DNA of 64,000 nt. Source: an uncultured Eubacteriales bacterium (lineage in GTDB: Bacteria > Bacillota > Clostridia > Oscillospirales > Acutalibacteraceae). The notes under the pieces were generated by a model. It searched no databases. It saw only the letters and a list, made by a program, of their open reading frames with translations, and had not been told where the DNA came from. The translations under genes and the position numbers were made by a program. Location of the stretch: assembly GCA_934445035.1 (NCBI GenBank), contig CAKSDI010000001.1, forward strand, positions 62,001 to 126,000, read 5' to 3'. Positions 27,630 through 35,798 of this stretch are shown here, piece after piece (the stretch's first letter is position 1; each line of letters starts with the position of its first letter).

Positions 27630-27658
27630 TTGTAGCAAGACTTTAAAAGTGATATAAT
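27630..27658 (+). promoter_or_regulatory. Extended -10 promoter of sdaAB
   Basis: TATAAT at 27653-27658 preceded by TG one base away (extended -10), with a weak TTGTAG at 27630-27635 and a 17-base spacer, about 33 bases before the sdaAB start. Confidence 0.65.
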
Positions 27659-27690
27659 TTCAGATAATTTAAAAAAGAGGGTGAATTCTT

Positions 27691-28359
27691 TTGCGATTAA
27701 CCGATATTTTAGGTCCGGTCATGGTAGGACCGTCAAGCAGTCACACCGCAGGAGCGGTGAAAATCGGTCTTGTGGCTTTAAAGCTTTTGGGTGAAAGCCC
27801 GAAAAAAGCCGATATTTTCTTAAGCGGCAGCTTTGCGCTCACAGGCGCCGGCCACGGCACGGATCTTGCGATAATTGCAGGTCTTCTCGGAATGAAGCCG
27901 GATGATCTGAGGATCTCAAAAAGCTTTTCTGTCGCCGAAGAAAAAGGGCTTGAATTTTCTTTTTCTGTGAAAAATATAAGAAACGCCCACCCGAACACCG
28001 TACAGATAAAGCTTTTAGGGTGCACAGGGCGAACGCTTGATATTATCGCCGAAAGTATCGGAGGAGGCAGAATTCACATAAGCCATATAGACGGCATTGA
28101 GGCAAATTTCTACTGCGAGCACAATACCCTTATCGTTCATAACCAGGATGTGCCGGGCCATGTTGCGGCGGTCTCTGCGGCGCTTAAAGAGCAGAATATC
28201 AATATCGCAACTATGCAGCTTTACAGAAGCGTTCACGGAGGGTATGCCGTAATGATACTTGAGTGCGACGAGCCGATACCGAGAGATATCGAAAACAAGC
28301 TTTCGCATATCAAGGGAATTAAAAAGGTCACCGTTTTCAATCAGGAGGAAGAATTATGA
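27691..28359 (+). CDS. sdaAB: L-serine dehydratase beta subunit
   Basis: 222 residues starting at a TTG after GAGGGTGAATTC. The N-terminal DILGPVMVGPSSSHTAGAV motif and the C-terminal ACT domain (about 147-218) identify the beta chain of the two-subunit, iron-sulfur L-serine dehydratase. With the alpha chain it deaminates serine to pyruvate, feeding the pyruvate:ferredoxin oxidoreductase encoded nearby. It overlaps sdaAA by 4 bases. Confidence 0.95.
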   Translation: MRLTDILGPVMVGPSSSHTAGAVKIGLVALKLLGESPKKADIFLSGSFALTGAGHGTDLAIIAGLLGMKPDDLRISKSFSVAEEKGLEFSFSVKNIRNAHPNTVQIKLLGCTGRTLDIIAESIGGGRIHISHIDGIEANFYCEHNTLIVHNQDVPGHVAAVSAALKEQNINIATMQLYRSVHGGYAVMILECDEPIPRDIENKLSHIKGIKKVTVFNQEEEL

Positions 28360-29225
28360 AAAGCATTTCTTCACTGCTAAAATCAGCGTCAAAATACGAA
28401 AAACCGCTTTACCTTATTATTGCCGGAAACGATTGCGAGGAAAACGGAAGAGAAATAAGCTCTTTAAAAGCGCAGTTTAAAGCATTATGGAATGTTATGC
28501 GAGAAACAAGCGAAAATTATTCGTCTTCCGACAGGTCGAAAAGCGGCTTATCGGGAGGCGACGCGGGAAAAATAAAAAGCTCTAAAGAAAACCTGCTCGG
28601 CGGAAACTATATTATAAGGGTAACCGAGGAGGCGCTTAAAACCGCGGAATGCAACGCCTGCATGAAAAGGATAGTCGCAGCTCCAACAGCCGGCAGCTGC
28701 GGAGTTCTTCCAGCCGTGCTTATTCCTTTGGCACAGGAGAAAAATATCAGCGACGATATTATAACCGAGGGACTTTTAATAGCCGCAGGATTCGGCGAAG
28801 TTACAGCCGACCGCGCGAGCATTTCGGGCGCCGAGGGAGGCTGTCAGGCGGAGATAGGCACCGCCTCCGCTATGGCTGCGGCAGCCCTTGTTCACATTAT
28901 GGGCGGAAGCGATGAAATGTGCGCCGAGGCTTTTTCTATGGCGCTCAGCAACCTTTTAGGGCTTGTCTGCGATCCTGTTGCGGGACTTGTGGAAATTCCC
29001 TGCATTAAAAGAAATGTGATAGGCGCGATGAACGCGGTAAGCTCCGCAAATATGGCGCTTGCAGGAATTAAAAATATAATTCCTGCAGACGAGGTTATAG
29101 ACGCTATGGGAGAAATAGGCTCCTCAATTACCGAGGCTTTGCGTGAAACGGGAAACGGCGGTCTTGCCGCTACTCCCACCGCAAAAAAGCTTACGCAGTC
29201 ACTCAGAACGAACAATTTTAAATAA
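28356..29225 (+). CDS. sdaAA: L-serine dehydratase alpha subunit
   Basis: 289 residues, normal size. It carries the 4Fe-4S ligand region: APTAGSCGVLPA (about 109-120) and CDPVAGLVEIPC (about 207-218). The ATG sits within GGAGGAAGAATTATG at the end of sdaAB, so the two chains are coupled. The enzyme is oxygen-labile, consistent with an anaerobe. Confidence 0.95.
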   Translation: MKSISSLLKSASKYEKPLYLIIAGNDCEENGREISSLKAQFKALWNVMRETSENYSSSDRSKSGLSGGDAGKIKSSKENLLGGNYIIRVTEEALKTAECNACMKRIVAAPTAGSCGVLPAVLIPLAQEKNISDDIITEGLLIAAGFGEVTADRASISGAEGGCQAEIGTASAMAAAALVHIMGGSDEMCAEAFSMALSNLLGLVCDPVAGLVEIPCIKRNVIGAMNAVSSANMALAGIKNIIPADEVIDAMGEIGSSITEALRETGNGGLAATPTAKKLTQSLRTNNFK

Positions 29226-29264
29226 AAAAACTGCGCCGATAAAAATTCGGCGCAGTTTTTTTAT
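29226..29264. terminator. Bidirectional terminator between sdaAA and the FAD protein gene
   Basis: Eleven-base arms AACTGCGCCGA / TCGGCGCAGTT flanked by A and T runs on both sides, serving two convergent genes. Confidence 0.9.
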
Positions 29265-30640
29265 TTTTCAGTGATGCAATCGGCAACATAAATTCCCATA
29301 GCTCCCGACTGTGAAAGACCTCGGCAGATACCGCTGCCGTCGCCTATAATATAAACATTATCGATAAGCTCAAATTTATCGTTCATAAATACAGGTCTTA
29401 TCGAATAGTATTTACTTTCGCAGCCGTAAAGCAAAGTATCGTCATTCGCCGTTCCCGGAGCGACTTTATCGAGCGCATAGATAGTTTCGATAATATTTGT
29501 AAGTATTCTGTGCGGAAGAGCAAGAGAAATATCTCCGGCAGTCGCTTTCAAAGTAGGAATGACGGTGTTTTGAGAAAGACGGTGGTCGTTGGTCCTTCTT
29601 CCTCTTATAAGATCGCCGAAGCGCTGAACAAGGACATTTCCCTTACCTATCATATTGGCAATTCTCGAAATATTTTCGGCATATTCCGTGGGCTGATTGA
29701 AAGGCTCTGTAAATCTTATGCTTGAAAGAATTGCAAAGTTGCAGTTATCGGTCTTTTTATCCGCCTGTGCGAAAGAGTGGCCGTTAGCGGTTATTATTCC
29801 GTGGTTATTTTCCGCCGAAACAAGACCGCCCTGATTAAAGCAGAACATTCTGCAGCGATCCTCAAAGGTCTTTGTTTTATAAAGAATTTTAGGCTCATAA
29901 ATCTTAGAAGAAAATTCTCTCCATATTATATCCTTCATCTCGACTCTTACGCCGATATCGATATGATTAGACTTTGTTTTCACATCGAATTTTTTGCAGA
30001 ATTCCGAAACGAAATTAGCGCCGCCTCTGCCGGTAGCTATAATGATATTTTTAGCTGTGAGCGTTTCGCCGTTTGAATAAACAAGCTTATAAATATCGTT
30101 CTCCTTTTCCACATTTACGCAGTCGTAAAAGCTGAAAAGCTCGGTGCCGCCGGATTTGATAGCGTTTATAAGATTCTGCATTGTGAGGTAATTGTTATCT
30201 GTACCCAAATGCTTAACATTCATATCAAGCAGACGCAGATTATTCTGAATACATTTAAGCTTTAATTCATCATTGGTATTATAAACTTTAGGAATACCCG
30301 AAGTGCAGTATTCGTTAAGCACCTCGTCGACCTCGGCTATGTATTTATTAGCGGTATCGTCGCCTAATTCCTCGCCGAGCGTTCCGCCGTAAGCCGTGCC
30401 GAGATTGAATTTTCCGTCGGAAAAAGCGCCCGCTCCTGCAAAACCGCTCGTGATAGAGCAAATTTTACAATGCGCGCAGGTATTATTCTTTCCTGCGGGG
30501 CATTTCCTGTTTTCAAGAGTATTTCCGCGTTCCGTAACCGCGATTTTCATTTCGGGGCTGTTCTTTTTCAGTCTGTATGCCGCCATAAGGCCGCCTATTC
30601 CGCCGCCTATTATGACCGTATCAAAACTTGAGCCTGCCAT
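29261..30640 (-). CDS. FAD-dependent dehydrogenase (COG2509-like)
   Basis: 459 residues from the ATG at 30640, which follows GGAG; an in-frame start 33 bases upstream is less likely. The N-terminal FAD fold is VIIGGGIGGLMAAYRL (about 10-25), and a four-cysteine cluster CPAGKNNTCAHCKIC (about 47-61) is followed by a second dinucleotide motif region (NIIIATGRGGAN) and a C-terminal flavin-contact segment (IIGDGSGICRG). This matches the uncharacterised FAD dehydrogenases of COG2509; the substrate is unknown. It is convergent with sdaAA. Confidence 0.85.
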   Translation of the reverse strand: MAGSSFDTVIIGGGIGGLMAAYRLKKNSPEMKIAVTERGNTLENRKCPAGKNNTCAHCKICSITSGFAGAGAFSDGKFNLGTAYGGTLGEELGDDTANKYIAEVDEVLNEYCTSGIPKVYNTNDELKLKCIQNNLRLLDMNVKHLGTDNNYLTMQNLINAIKSGGTELFSFYDCVNVEKENDIYKLVYSNGETLTAKNIIIATGRGGANFVSEFCKKFDVKTKSNHIDIGVRVEMKDIIWREFSSKIYEPKILYKTKTFEDRCRMFCFNQGGLVSAENNHGIITANGHSFAQADKKTDNCNFAILSSIRFTEPFNQPTEYAENISRIANMIGKGNVLVQRFGDLIRGRRTNDHRLSQNTVIPTLKATAGDISLALPHRILTNIIETIYALDKVAPGTANDDTLLYGCESKYYSIRPVFMNDKFELIDNVYIIGDGSGICRGLSQSGAMGIYVADCITEK

Positions 30641-30663
30641 TTTTTTCACTCCAAAAAAATATA

Positions 30664-30696
30664 ATAGGGCCATTATCCTCAGACAATGGCCCTTTC
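30664..30696 (-). terminator. Hairpin after the enolase gene
   Basis: Nine-base arms AGGGCCATT / AATGGCCCT. The minus-strand T-run (ATTATATTTTTTT) starts a few bases after the stem and ends next to the ribosome site of the following gene, so it may act as a leaky terminator. Confidence 0.65.
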
Positions 30697-30735
30697 AATA
30701 ATATATCATTTAATTTTTATTTTGTCAACTCTTTT

Positions 30736-31974
30736 TTAAAAAGCTTCAAGCTCGCTTTCTATCAAAAGAAGTCTGTTATATTTTGCCGTTCTTTCGGATC
30801 TCTGCGGAGCGCCTGTTTTTATCTGCTCCGAATTCATTCCCACGGCGATATCCGCTATAAACGAATCCTCCGTATCGCCCGAGCGGTGAGAAACTATGGT
30901 CTTATAACCGTGCTTTTGAGCAAATCTTATTACGCTGAGCGTTTGTGACAAAGTGCCTATCTGATTAGGCTTTATGAGTATCGCGTTGGCCGATCCGTTT
31001 TTAATTCCTTTCTCTAATCGCTTTTCATCGGTTACGAAAAGATCGTCGCCCACAAGCTGAATTCTTTTACCTAACTTTTCTGTCATATATTTCCAGCCCT
31101 CGAAATCGGTTTCGCCGAGCCCGTCTTCAATAGATATTATCGGATATTTGCTTAAAAGTTCTTCATAATATTCCGTAAGTCCCTTATAATCAAACTCCGT
31201 ACCTCTTTTCGGCATTTTATAAGCGCCGTTATCATACCATTCGCTTGAAGCCGCGTCCAGAGCGATCTTTACACATTCTGTATTATATCCGCTTTTCTCT
31301 ATCGCTTTGACAAGATATTCAAGTGCATAAGAATCATTGTCAAGATCGGGTGCAAATCCGCCCTCGTCGCCTACTCCGCAGGAAAGACCCTCGGCCTTTA
31401 AAAGTCTGCCGAGAGTGTGATATATCTCACTGCAAACCCTTAATCTTTCTTTAAAGCTTTTACAGGCTACAGGCATTATCATAAATTCCTGAATATCGAT
31501 ATTGTTCGCCGCGTGCGCTCCGCCGTTTAAAATATTCATCATAGGAACGGGCGCCGTCATTTTCACGCTTCCGCCGAGATATCTGTAAAGCGGGAGCTTT
31601 AAGCTTTTTGCCGCCGCTCTTGCAACAGAAAGGGATACTGCAAGGATTGCGTTAGCGCCGAGTCTGCTTTTATTTTCGGTCGCGTCACAGCGGATCATTT
31701 TATCGTCGATAGCCGCCTGATCATAAGCCTCGTCGCCGATAAGGAGCGAGGAAATCACCTCGTTTATATTTTCAACCGCTCTTAAAGTCCCTTTTCCGAA
31801 ATATCTGTCGGCGTCGTTATCTCTAAGCTCGCACGCCTCAAACTGACCTGTAGAAGCACCGCTCGGAACTATTGCGAGCGCGGAAGCCCCGTCGTCTAAA
31901 ACCGTCTTAGCGGCGACAGTCGGGTTTCCTCTCGAATCGATAAATTCATATCCTTTTATATCTCTTATTTTCAT
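30736..31974 (-). CDS. eno: Enolase
   Basis: 412 residues, slightly short for bacterial enolase (about 430). It interconverts 2-phosphoglycerate and phosphoenolpyruvate in glycolysis. Visible landmarks: DSRGNPTV near the N-terminus, loop PSGASTG, GDEGGFAPDL, the metal-binding EDGL and GDD segments, catalytic Lys in ILIKPNQIGT and the signature VSHRSGDTED (usually GETED). It is not next to other glycolytic genes. Confidence 0.95.
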   Translation of the reverse strand: MKIRDIKGYEFIDSRGNPTVAAKTVLDDGASALAIVPSGASTGQFEACELRDNDADRYFGKGTLRAVENINEVISSLLIGDEAYDQAAIDDKMIRCDATENKSRLGANAILAVSLSVARAAAKSLKLPLYRYLGGSVKMTAPVPMMNILNGGAHAANNIDIQEFMIMPVACKSFKERLRVCSEIYHTLGRLLKAEGLSCGVGDEGGFAPDLDNDSYALEYLVKAIEKSGYNTECVKIALDAASSEWYDNGAYKMPKRGTEFDYKGLTEYYEELLSKYPIISIEDGLGETDFEGWKYMTEKLGKRIQLVGDDLFVTDEKRLEKGIKNGSANAILIKPNQIGTLSQTLSVIRFAQKHGYKTIVSHRSGDTEDSFIADIAVGMNSEQIKTGAPQRSERTAKYNRLLLIESELEAF

Positions 31975-32043
31975 TTGTTTTCACTCCGTTCTTTTTTGTA
32001 TTTTCCCCTTTTATTTTTTTATTATGTATGTTATAATAAATTT

Positions 32044-32192
32044 ATATTGTCAGCGGAAAAGCGCTGACAATATGCCTTGCGGCATTAAGAAAATCATAGA
32101 TTTTCATATAAATTCATTGAAACATTAAAACTGTCGCACTGCGGTGCGACGCGGCTATCGCCGTACAAAGGCTCAAAGCCTTTGTTTTTATG
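32044..32192. repeat. Cluster of six consecutive perfect hairpins
   Basis: The eno-rlmB gap holds six back-to-back inverted repeats: 32044-32073 (12-base arms), 32072-32085, 32089-32105, 32133-32150 (GTCGCAC / GTGCGAC), 32152-32163 and 32165-32185 (ACAAAGGCT / AGCCTTTGT, followed by TTTTTA). No coding potential is seen. It may be a palindromic intergenic element or a structured RNA; the last hairpin resembles a terminator. Confidence 0.7.
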
Positions 32193-32235
32193 TTATAATA
32201 AGAAAGATTGTAAAAATCTATATATGGAGAAGAAT

Positions 32236-32985
32236 ATGACTGATCAAAAAAACAGCGATAACATAATCTGCGGAAGAAATCCGGTTATGGAAGCGGTCAA
32301 GTCGGGCAAAGAGATCGATAGGCTTTTAATAGCCCACGGTGTGGGCGGCGGCTCGATCTCGGCTATAACCGCAAAATGCGCGGCAAAAGGGATACTGATC
32401 AAAGAGATAAGCCCTCAGAAAATGGATTATTTCTGCGGTGGAGCCAATCATCAGGGCGTTGCCGTAATGCTTGCATCAAGAGAATATTCCACAGTTGAAG
32501 ATATTTTAAATTATGCTAAGGAAAAAAACGAGGCTCCTTTCGTGGTTATATGCGACGAAATAGAGGATCCTCACAACCTCGGAGCCATTATCAGGACCGC
32601 TGTGTGCTGCGGTGCGCACGGAATCATAATTCCTAAAAGGCGCTCCGCTTCGCTTAATATGACCGTGGCTAAAACCTCGGCAGGCGCTCTTGAATATATG
32701 AAAGTTGCAAGAGTTACGAATATTGCGAACACTATCGATAAATTAAAGGAAAACGGCCTTTGGATATTCGGCGCGGATATGAGCGGCGAGGACTTCAGAA
32801 AAACCGATTTTTCCGTTCCGACCGCTCTTGTTATAGGTAACGAAGGCAAAGGAATAGGCGCGCTCACCGCTAAAAAATGCGATAAAATAATCAGCCTGCC
32901 GATGAAAGGAAGTCTTAATTCCTTAAACGCCTCGGTAGCGGCAGGAATATTAATGTTTGAAGTAATGAGAAAAAGGGAGGGTTAA
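32236..32985 (+). CDS. rlmB: 23S rRNA (guanosine-2'-O)-methyltransferase RlmB / TrmH family
   Basis: 249 residues from the ATG at 32236, preceded by GGAGAAGAAT; an upstream in-frame ATG lacks a ribosome site. An N-terminal substrate-binding domain (about 10-85) is followed by the SPOUT knot domain: motif 1 EDPHNLGAIIRTA (about 101-113), motif 2 ALVIGNEGKGIG and motif 3 LPMKGSLNSLNASVAAGI. It methylates the 2'-hydroxyl of a 23S rRNA guanosine or a similar target. It begins an operon with the membrane protein, metG and tatD. Confidence 0.93.
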   Translation: MTDQKNSDNIICGRNPVMEAVKSGKEIDRLLIAHGVGGGSISAITAKCAAKGILIKEISPQKMDYFCGGANHQGVAVMLASREYSTVEDILNYAKEKNEAPFVVICDEIEDPHNLGAIIRTAVCCGAHGIIIPKRRSASLNMTVAKTSAGALEYMKVARVTNIANTIDKLKENGLWIFGADMSGEDFRKTDFSVPTALVIGNEGKGIGALTAKKCDKIISLPMKGSLNSLNASVAAGILMFEVMRKREG

Positions 32986-32987
32986 AA

Positions 32988-35786
32988 ATGGGGTTATTTA
33001 AAAGATCCAAAAAAGAAGACGAACTTCTCGATCTTGAAAGTATGGAAGAAAGCCTTTATACAGAGAGAAAAAAAGAAGAAATAAAAATGCCCATTTTTAA
33101 GCCTTCGTATTCGCTTACTCCGACCGAAGTCCTCTCAAATATCAAACCCGGCATTTCTTCAACGGCAGAGCCTTCAAATTCAAGTCCGCTCGAGGCTTTG
33201 AAAAAAAGAATGCTTTCAAATCTTCCCGAGGTTTCGGATGAGAACGAAAAGGAAGAGGAGAAGAAGCCCGATAATACAGAAAACAGGAGCTATAAAACCG
33301 TCGGGATGTTCCCCGATGTTACGGAGGCTCCTATCAAATCCGATATATTGAGTGTTGAAGAAAATCCTCTGCCTGCGGAAAATCACGATAAGCCTATTAC
33401 ATATATGCCTAAAAAGCACGACAATGTGAATGAAAACGAGCAGTTTTTCATCGATGTGGAATCGGCTATAAAGCACAGAGATCAAAGCCTGCTTGAAAAG
33501 TGCAGCGCTTATACTGTGGATGACAACGGCAACGATCTTTCAAAGGATCAAAAATCGGATTACACTCTTGAATCCGTTTCCGATATATTAAGAAGCGAAA
33601 GTAATTTCGCGCTTGACGAGTTATCGAAAAAATGCAATATGACTATTGACGATCTCGGCAAGAAAATGGAAAATGTGGGCGAAAATTCCGAAAAGCCCGA
33701 AGAAAAAGGTTCAAAGAGGACCGAGGCTTTTGCAAAAATGGTTTCCGAGTCTTTAAAAGACAAGACTGCCCCCGATTTTGTGGAGGGTCTTAAAGAGCAG
33801 GGTGTAGAAGTAAAAGAAATGAACACCGATACCCCCGATATTTCCGATCTTGACGGCGGCTCGCCTAAAATGGAAGAAGACACTAATATCTCAAACACCG
33901 CTACGGTGAGATTTACTCCTATCAAAGACGAAAAAAGCGATACGGGAACAATAATAATCAGCAATATGACCCGCCCGCTCGATATCAAATCAGAGCTATT
34001 GGAGCTTGAAGAAAAAAGCGAACCTGAAAACGGACTTGCAGAGGAATTTGAAGAATTCGAAGAAGAAACAGAAGAGGAAGAATTCAAAAACCTCGGCGAA
34101 TCGAAAAAATTCTTAAGAAAATTTTCAATCGCAAAGCGCTCGGCATTCTTAAAGCTTTGCGCAAGCAGTCTGCTTTTCTTTGCGGGAATTTTATTTATGA
34201 TCCCTCCGCTTTTGGAGCTTAACCAGGATTATCCGTCGACTGTATCTGTGATCCTCACGGTTTTCTGCGGTCTTTCAATACTTTCAAATATTGATCTTGT
34301 ATTTTCTTTTAAAACCTTTTTCACAAAAAAATGCAGTACCGATATTCCCTGCTTCTTTGCGGGTATATTCCTTTTTATAAACTGTTTAAGCTATTGCCTT
34401 AAAAAAGGCTCTTTGCTTGAGATGTCCTGCCTGTATTCGGCGGTTTTATGTCTCTTTATAATTTTTATGAGAGCTTTATCGCAATTCTTTAAAACCTGCT
34501 ACGAGCTTTCTAATTTAAGGCAGATAGCCACAAAGCGGCCTAAAAAAGCCGTTTCGCTGATAGGCGATAAGGGAGCGGCTTTCGCTATGGCTAAAAACGC
34601 TGTAGACGGCGACGCGCTTGTCGCTCTTTCCCACCCGACGGAATTTGTCGGCGATTATGTTAAATACACAAAGCATAAATCCGTTTTGGGCGGAAAATTA
34701 AGGCTTATAACCATTACCTCTTTGATAGTGGGAATTATTTCCGCCGTGATAAATTATTCTTCGACAAAGGATCTTACCTCCGCCTCATTTGTGCTTGCTG
34801 CGATAGTAAGCTTTGCGGCTGTGCCGGCACTGTTTTTGATCGATGAGCTGCCGAATTTCTGCGCCGCATCAAAATTAAACAAAAAAGGCGCTATGATTGC
34901 AGGAAGAACCGCCGCTGAGCGCCTTGAAATGGCGAACACGGCAGTGCTTTCCTCGGCAGATTTCTTCCCTGCGGGAACAATAACTCTTCAAAATTTAAAA
35001 GTGCTTTCAAATAATAATATTGACGATACTCTTTTAAGAGCCGCGTCCCTTACAGAGGCTGTATCGAGCACACTTGCTCCGCTCTTTAAGAAAATAGTCA
35101 AAACCAATTCCGCTTATACTCTTCCCGATTCCGACACTGTTAAATACGAGGACAGATTAGGTCTTTCAGGCTGGGTGGATAACGAACTTCTCTTTATCGG
35201 AAACAGAACGCTTATGGAGGCTCACGGAATAGATATTCCGAGCATTGAAATAGACAGAAAAATTCTTCATAACGGCTGCTTCCCGATATATGTTGCAAGC
35301 AAAAATACAGCCTGCGCGCTTTTGGTCGTTAAATACGATGTTGACGAAAATGTCGTAAGAGAGCTTAGAACTCTTACAAATTCCGGTGTAACGGTGCTTG
35401 TTAACAACTGCGATCCGAACATAAGCGAAGAAATGCTCTGCGATTATTTCGGCCTTTATTCGAATTCGGTAAAGGTAATGACCAACGCGGGAGTTCACAT
35501 GTATAAAACGCTTTGCGAAAAAACGGAAAGCTGTTCCGCGCCCGCCGCATTCAGAAGCAGTCAGCTGACATTTATATCAATACTCAACTGTGCGTCAAAA
35601 ATAAAGAAAAGCAACAGTGTTTTATCATTTATTTATGCGCTGTTCTGTTTGCTGGGAATACTGTTTATGGCATATTATTCGGCAGTAAAGGGAGGCACCG
35701 GCGACCTGCAAACCGCCCTGCCGCTTATCGGTGCCGCTTCGGGTACGCTGATATCTGTTTTGACATTTTTAATTACCAAGCCTTAA
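32988..35786 (+). CDS. Degenerate P-type-ATPase-like membrane protein with long acidic N-terminus
   Basis: 932 residues. Residues 1-375 are acidic and probably disordered. About eight membrane helices follow (near 385-408, 418-440, 452-470, 475-497, 570-590, 598-618, 876-897, 908-928). Residues 640-850 resemble the P and N domains of heavy-metal P-type ATPases: an N-domain-like GLSGWVDNELLFIGNRTLM (725-743) and a P-domain-like LTNSGVTVLVNNCDPN (796-811). The phosphorylation loop, DKTGT in active pumps, reads ADFFPAGTIT (657-666), and TGD and GDGxND are absent. A dead or regulatory relative is inferred. It lies 2 bases after rlmB and 12 before metG. Confidence 0.75.
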   Translation: MGLFKRSKKEDELLDLESMEESLYTERKKEEIKMPIFKPSYSLTPTEVLSNIKPGISSTAEPSNSSPLEALKKRMLSNLPEVSDENEKEEEKKPDNTENRSYKTVGMFPDVTEAPIKSDILSVEENPLPAENHDKPITYMPKKHDNVNENEQFFIDVESAIKHRDQSLLEKCSAYTVDDNGNDLSKDQKSDYTLESVSDILRSESNFALDELSKKCNMTIDDLGKKMENVGENSEKPEEKGSKRTEAFAKMVSESLKDKTAPDFVEGLKEQGVEVKEMNTDTPDISDLDGGSPKMEEDTNISNTATVRFTPIKDEKSDTGTIIISNMTRPLDIKSELLELEEKSEPENGLAEEFEEFEEETEEEEFKNLGESKKFLRKFSIAKRSAFLKLCASSLLFFAGILFMIPPLLELNQDYPSTVSVILTVFCGLSILSNIDLVFSFKTFFTKKCSTDIPCFFAGIFLFINCLSYCLKKGSLLEMSCLYSAVLCLFIIFMRALSQFFKTCYELSNLRQIATKRPKKAVSLIGDKGAAFAMAKNAVDGDALVALSHPTEFVGDYVKYTKHKSVLGGKLRLITITSLIVGIISAVINYSSTKDLTSASFVLAAIVSFAAVPALFLIDELPNFCAASKLNKKGAMIAGRTAAERLEMANTAVLSSADFFPAGTITLQNLKVLSNNNIDDTLLRAASLTEAVSSTLAPLFKKIVKTNSAYTLPDSDTVKYEDRLGLSGWVDNELLFIGNRTLMEAHGIDIPSIEIDRKILHNGCFPIYVASKNTACALLVVKYDVDENVVRELRTLTNSGVTVLVNNCDPNISEEMLCDYFGLYSNSVKVMTNAGVHMYKTLCEKTESCSAPAAFRSSQLTFISILNCASKIKKSNSVLSFIYALFCLLGILFMAYYSAVKGGTGDLQTALPLIGAASGTLISVLTFLITKP

Positions 35787-35798
35787 GGAGAAATAAAA

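Noticed and set aside
33560..34087. Long serine-rich antisense frame under the P-type-like gene
   Set aside because: It is the complement of the acidic disordered region (Glu/Asp codons read as Ser/Phe) and has no ribosome site.
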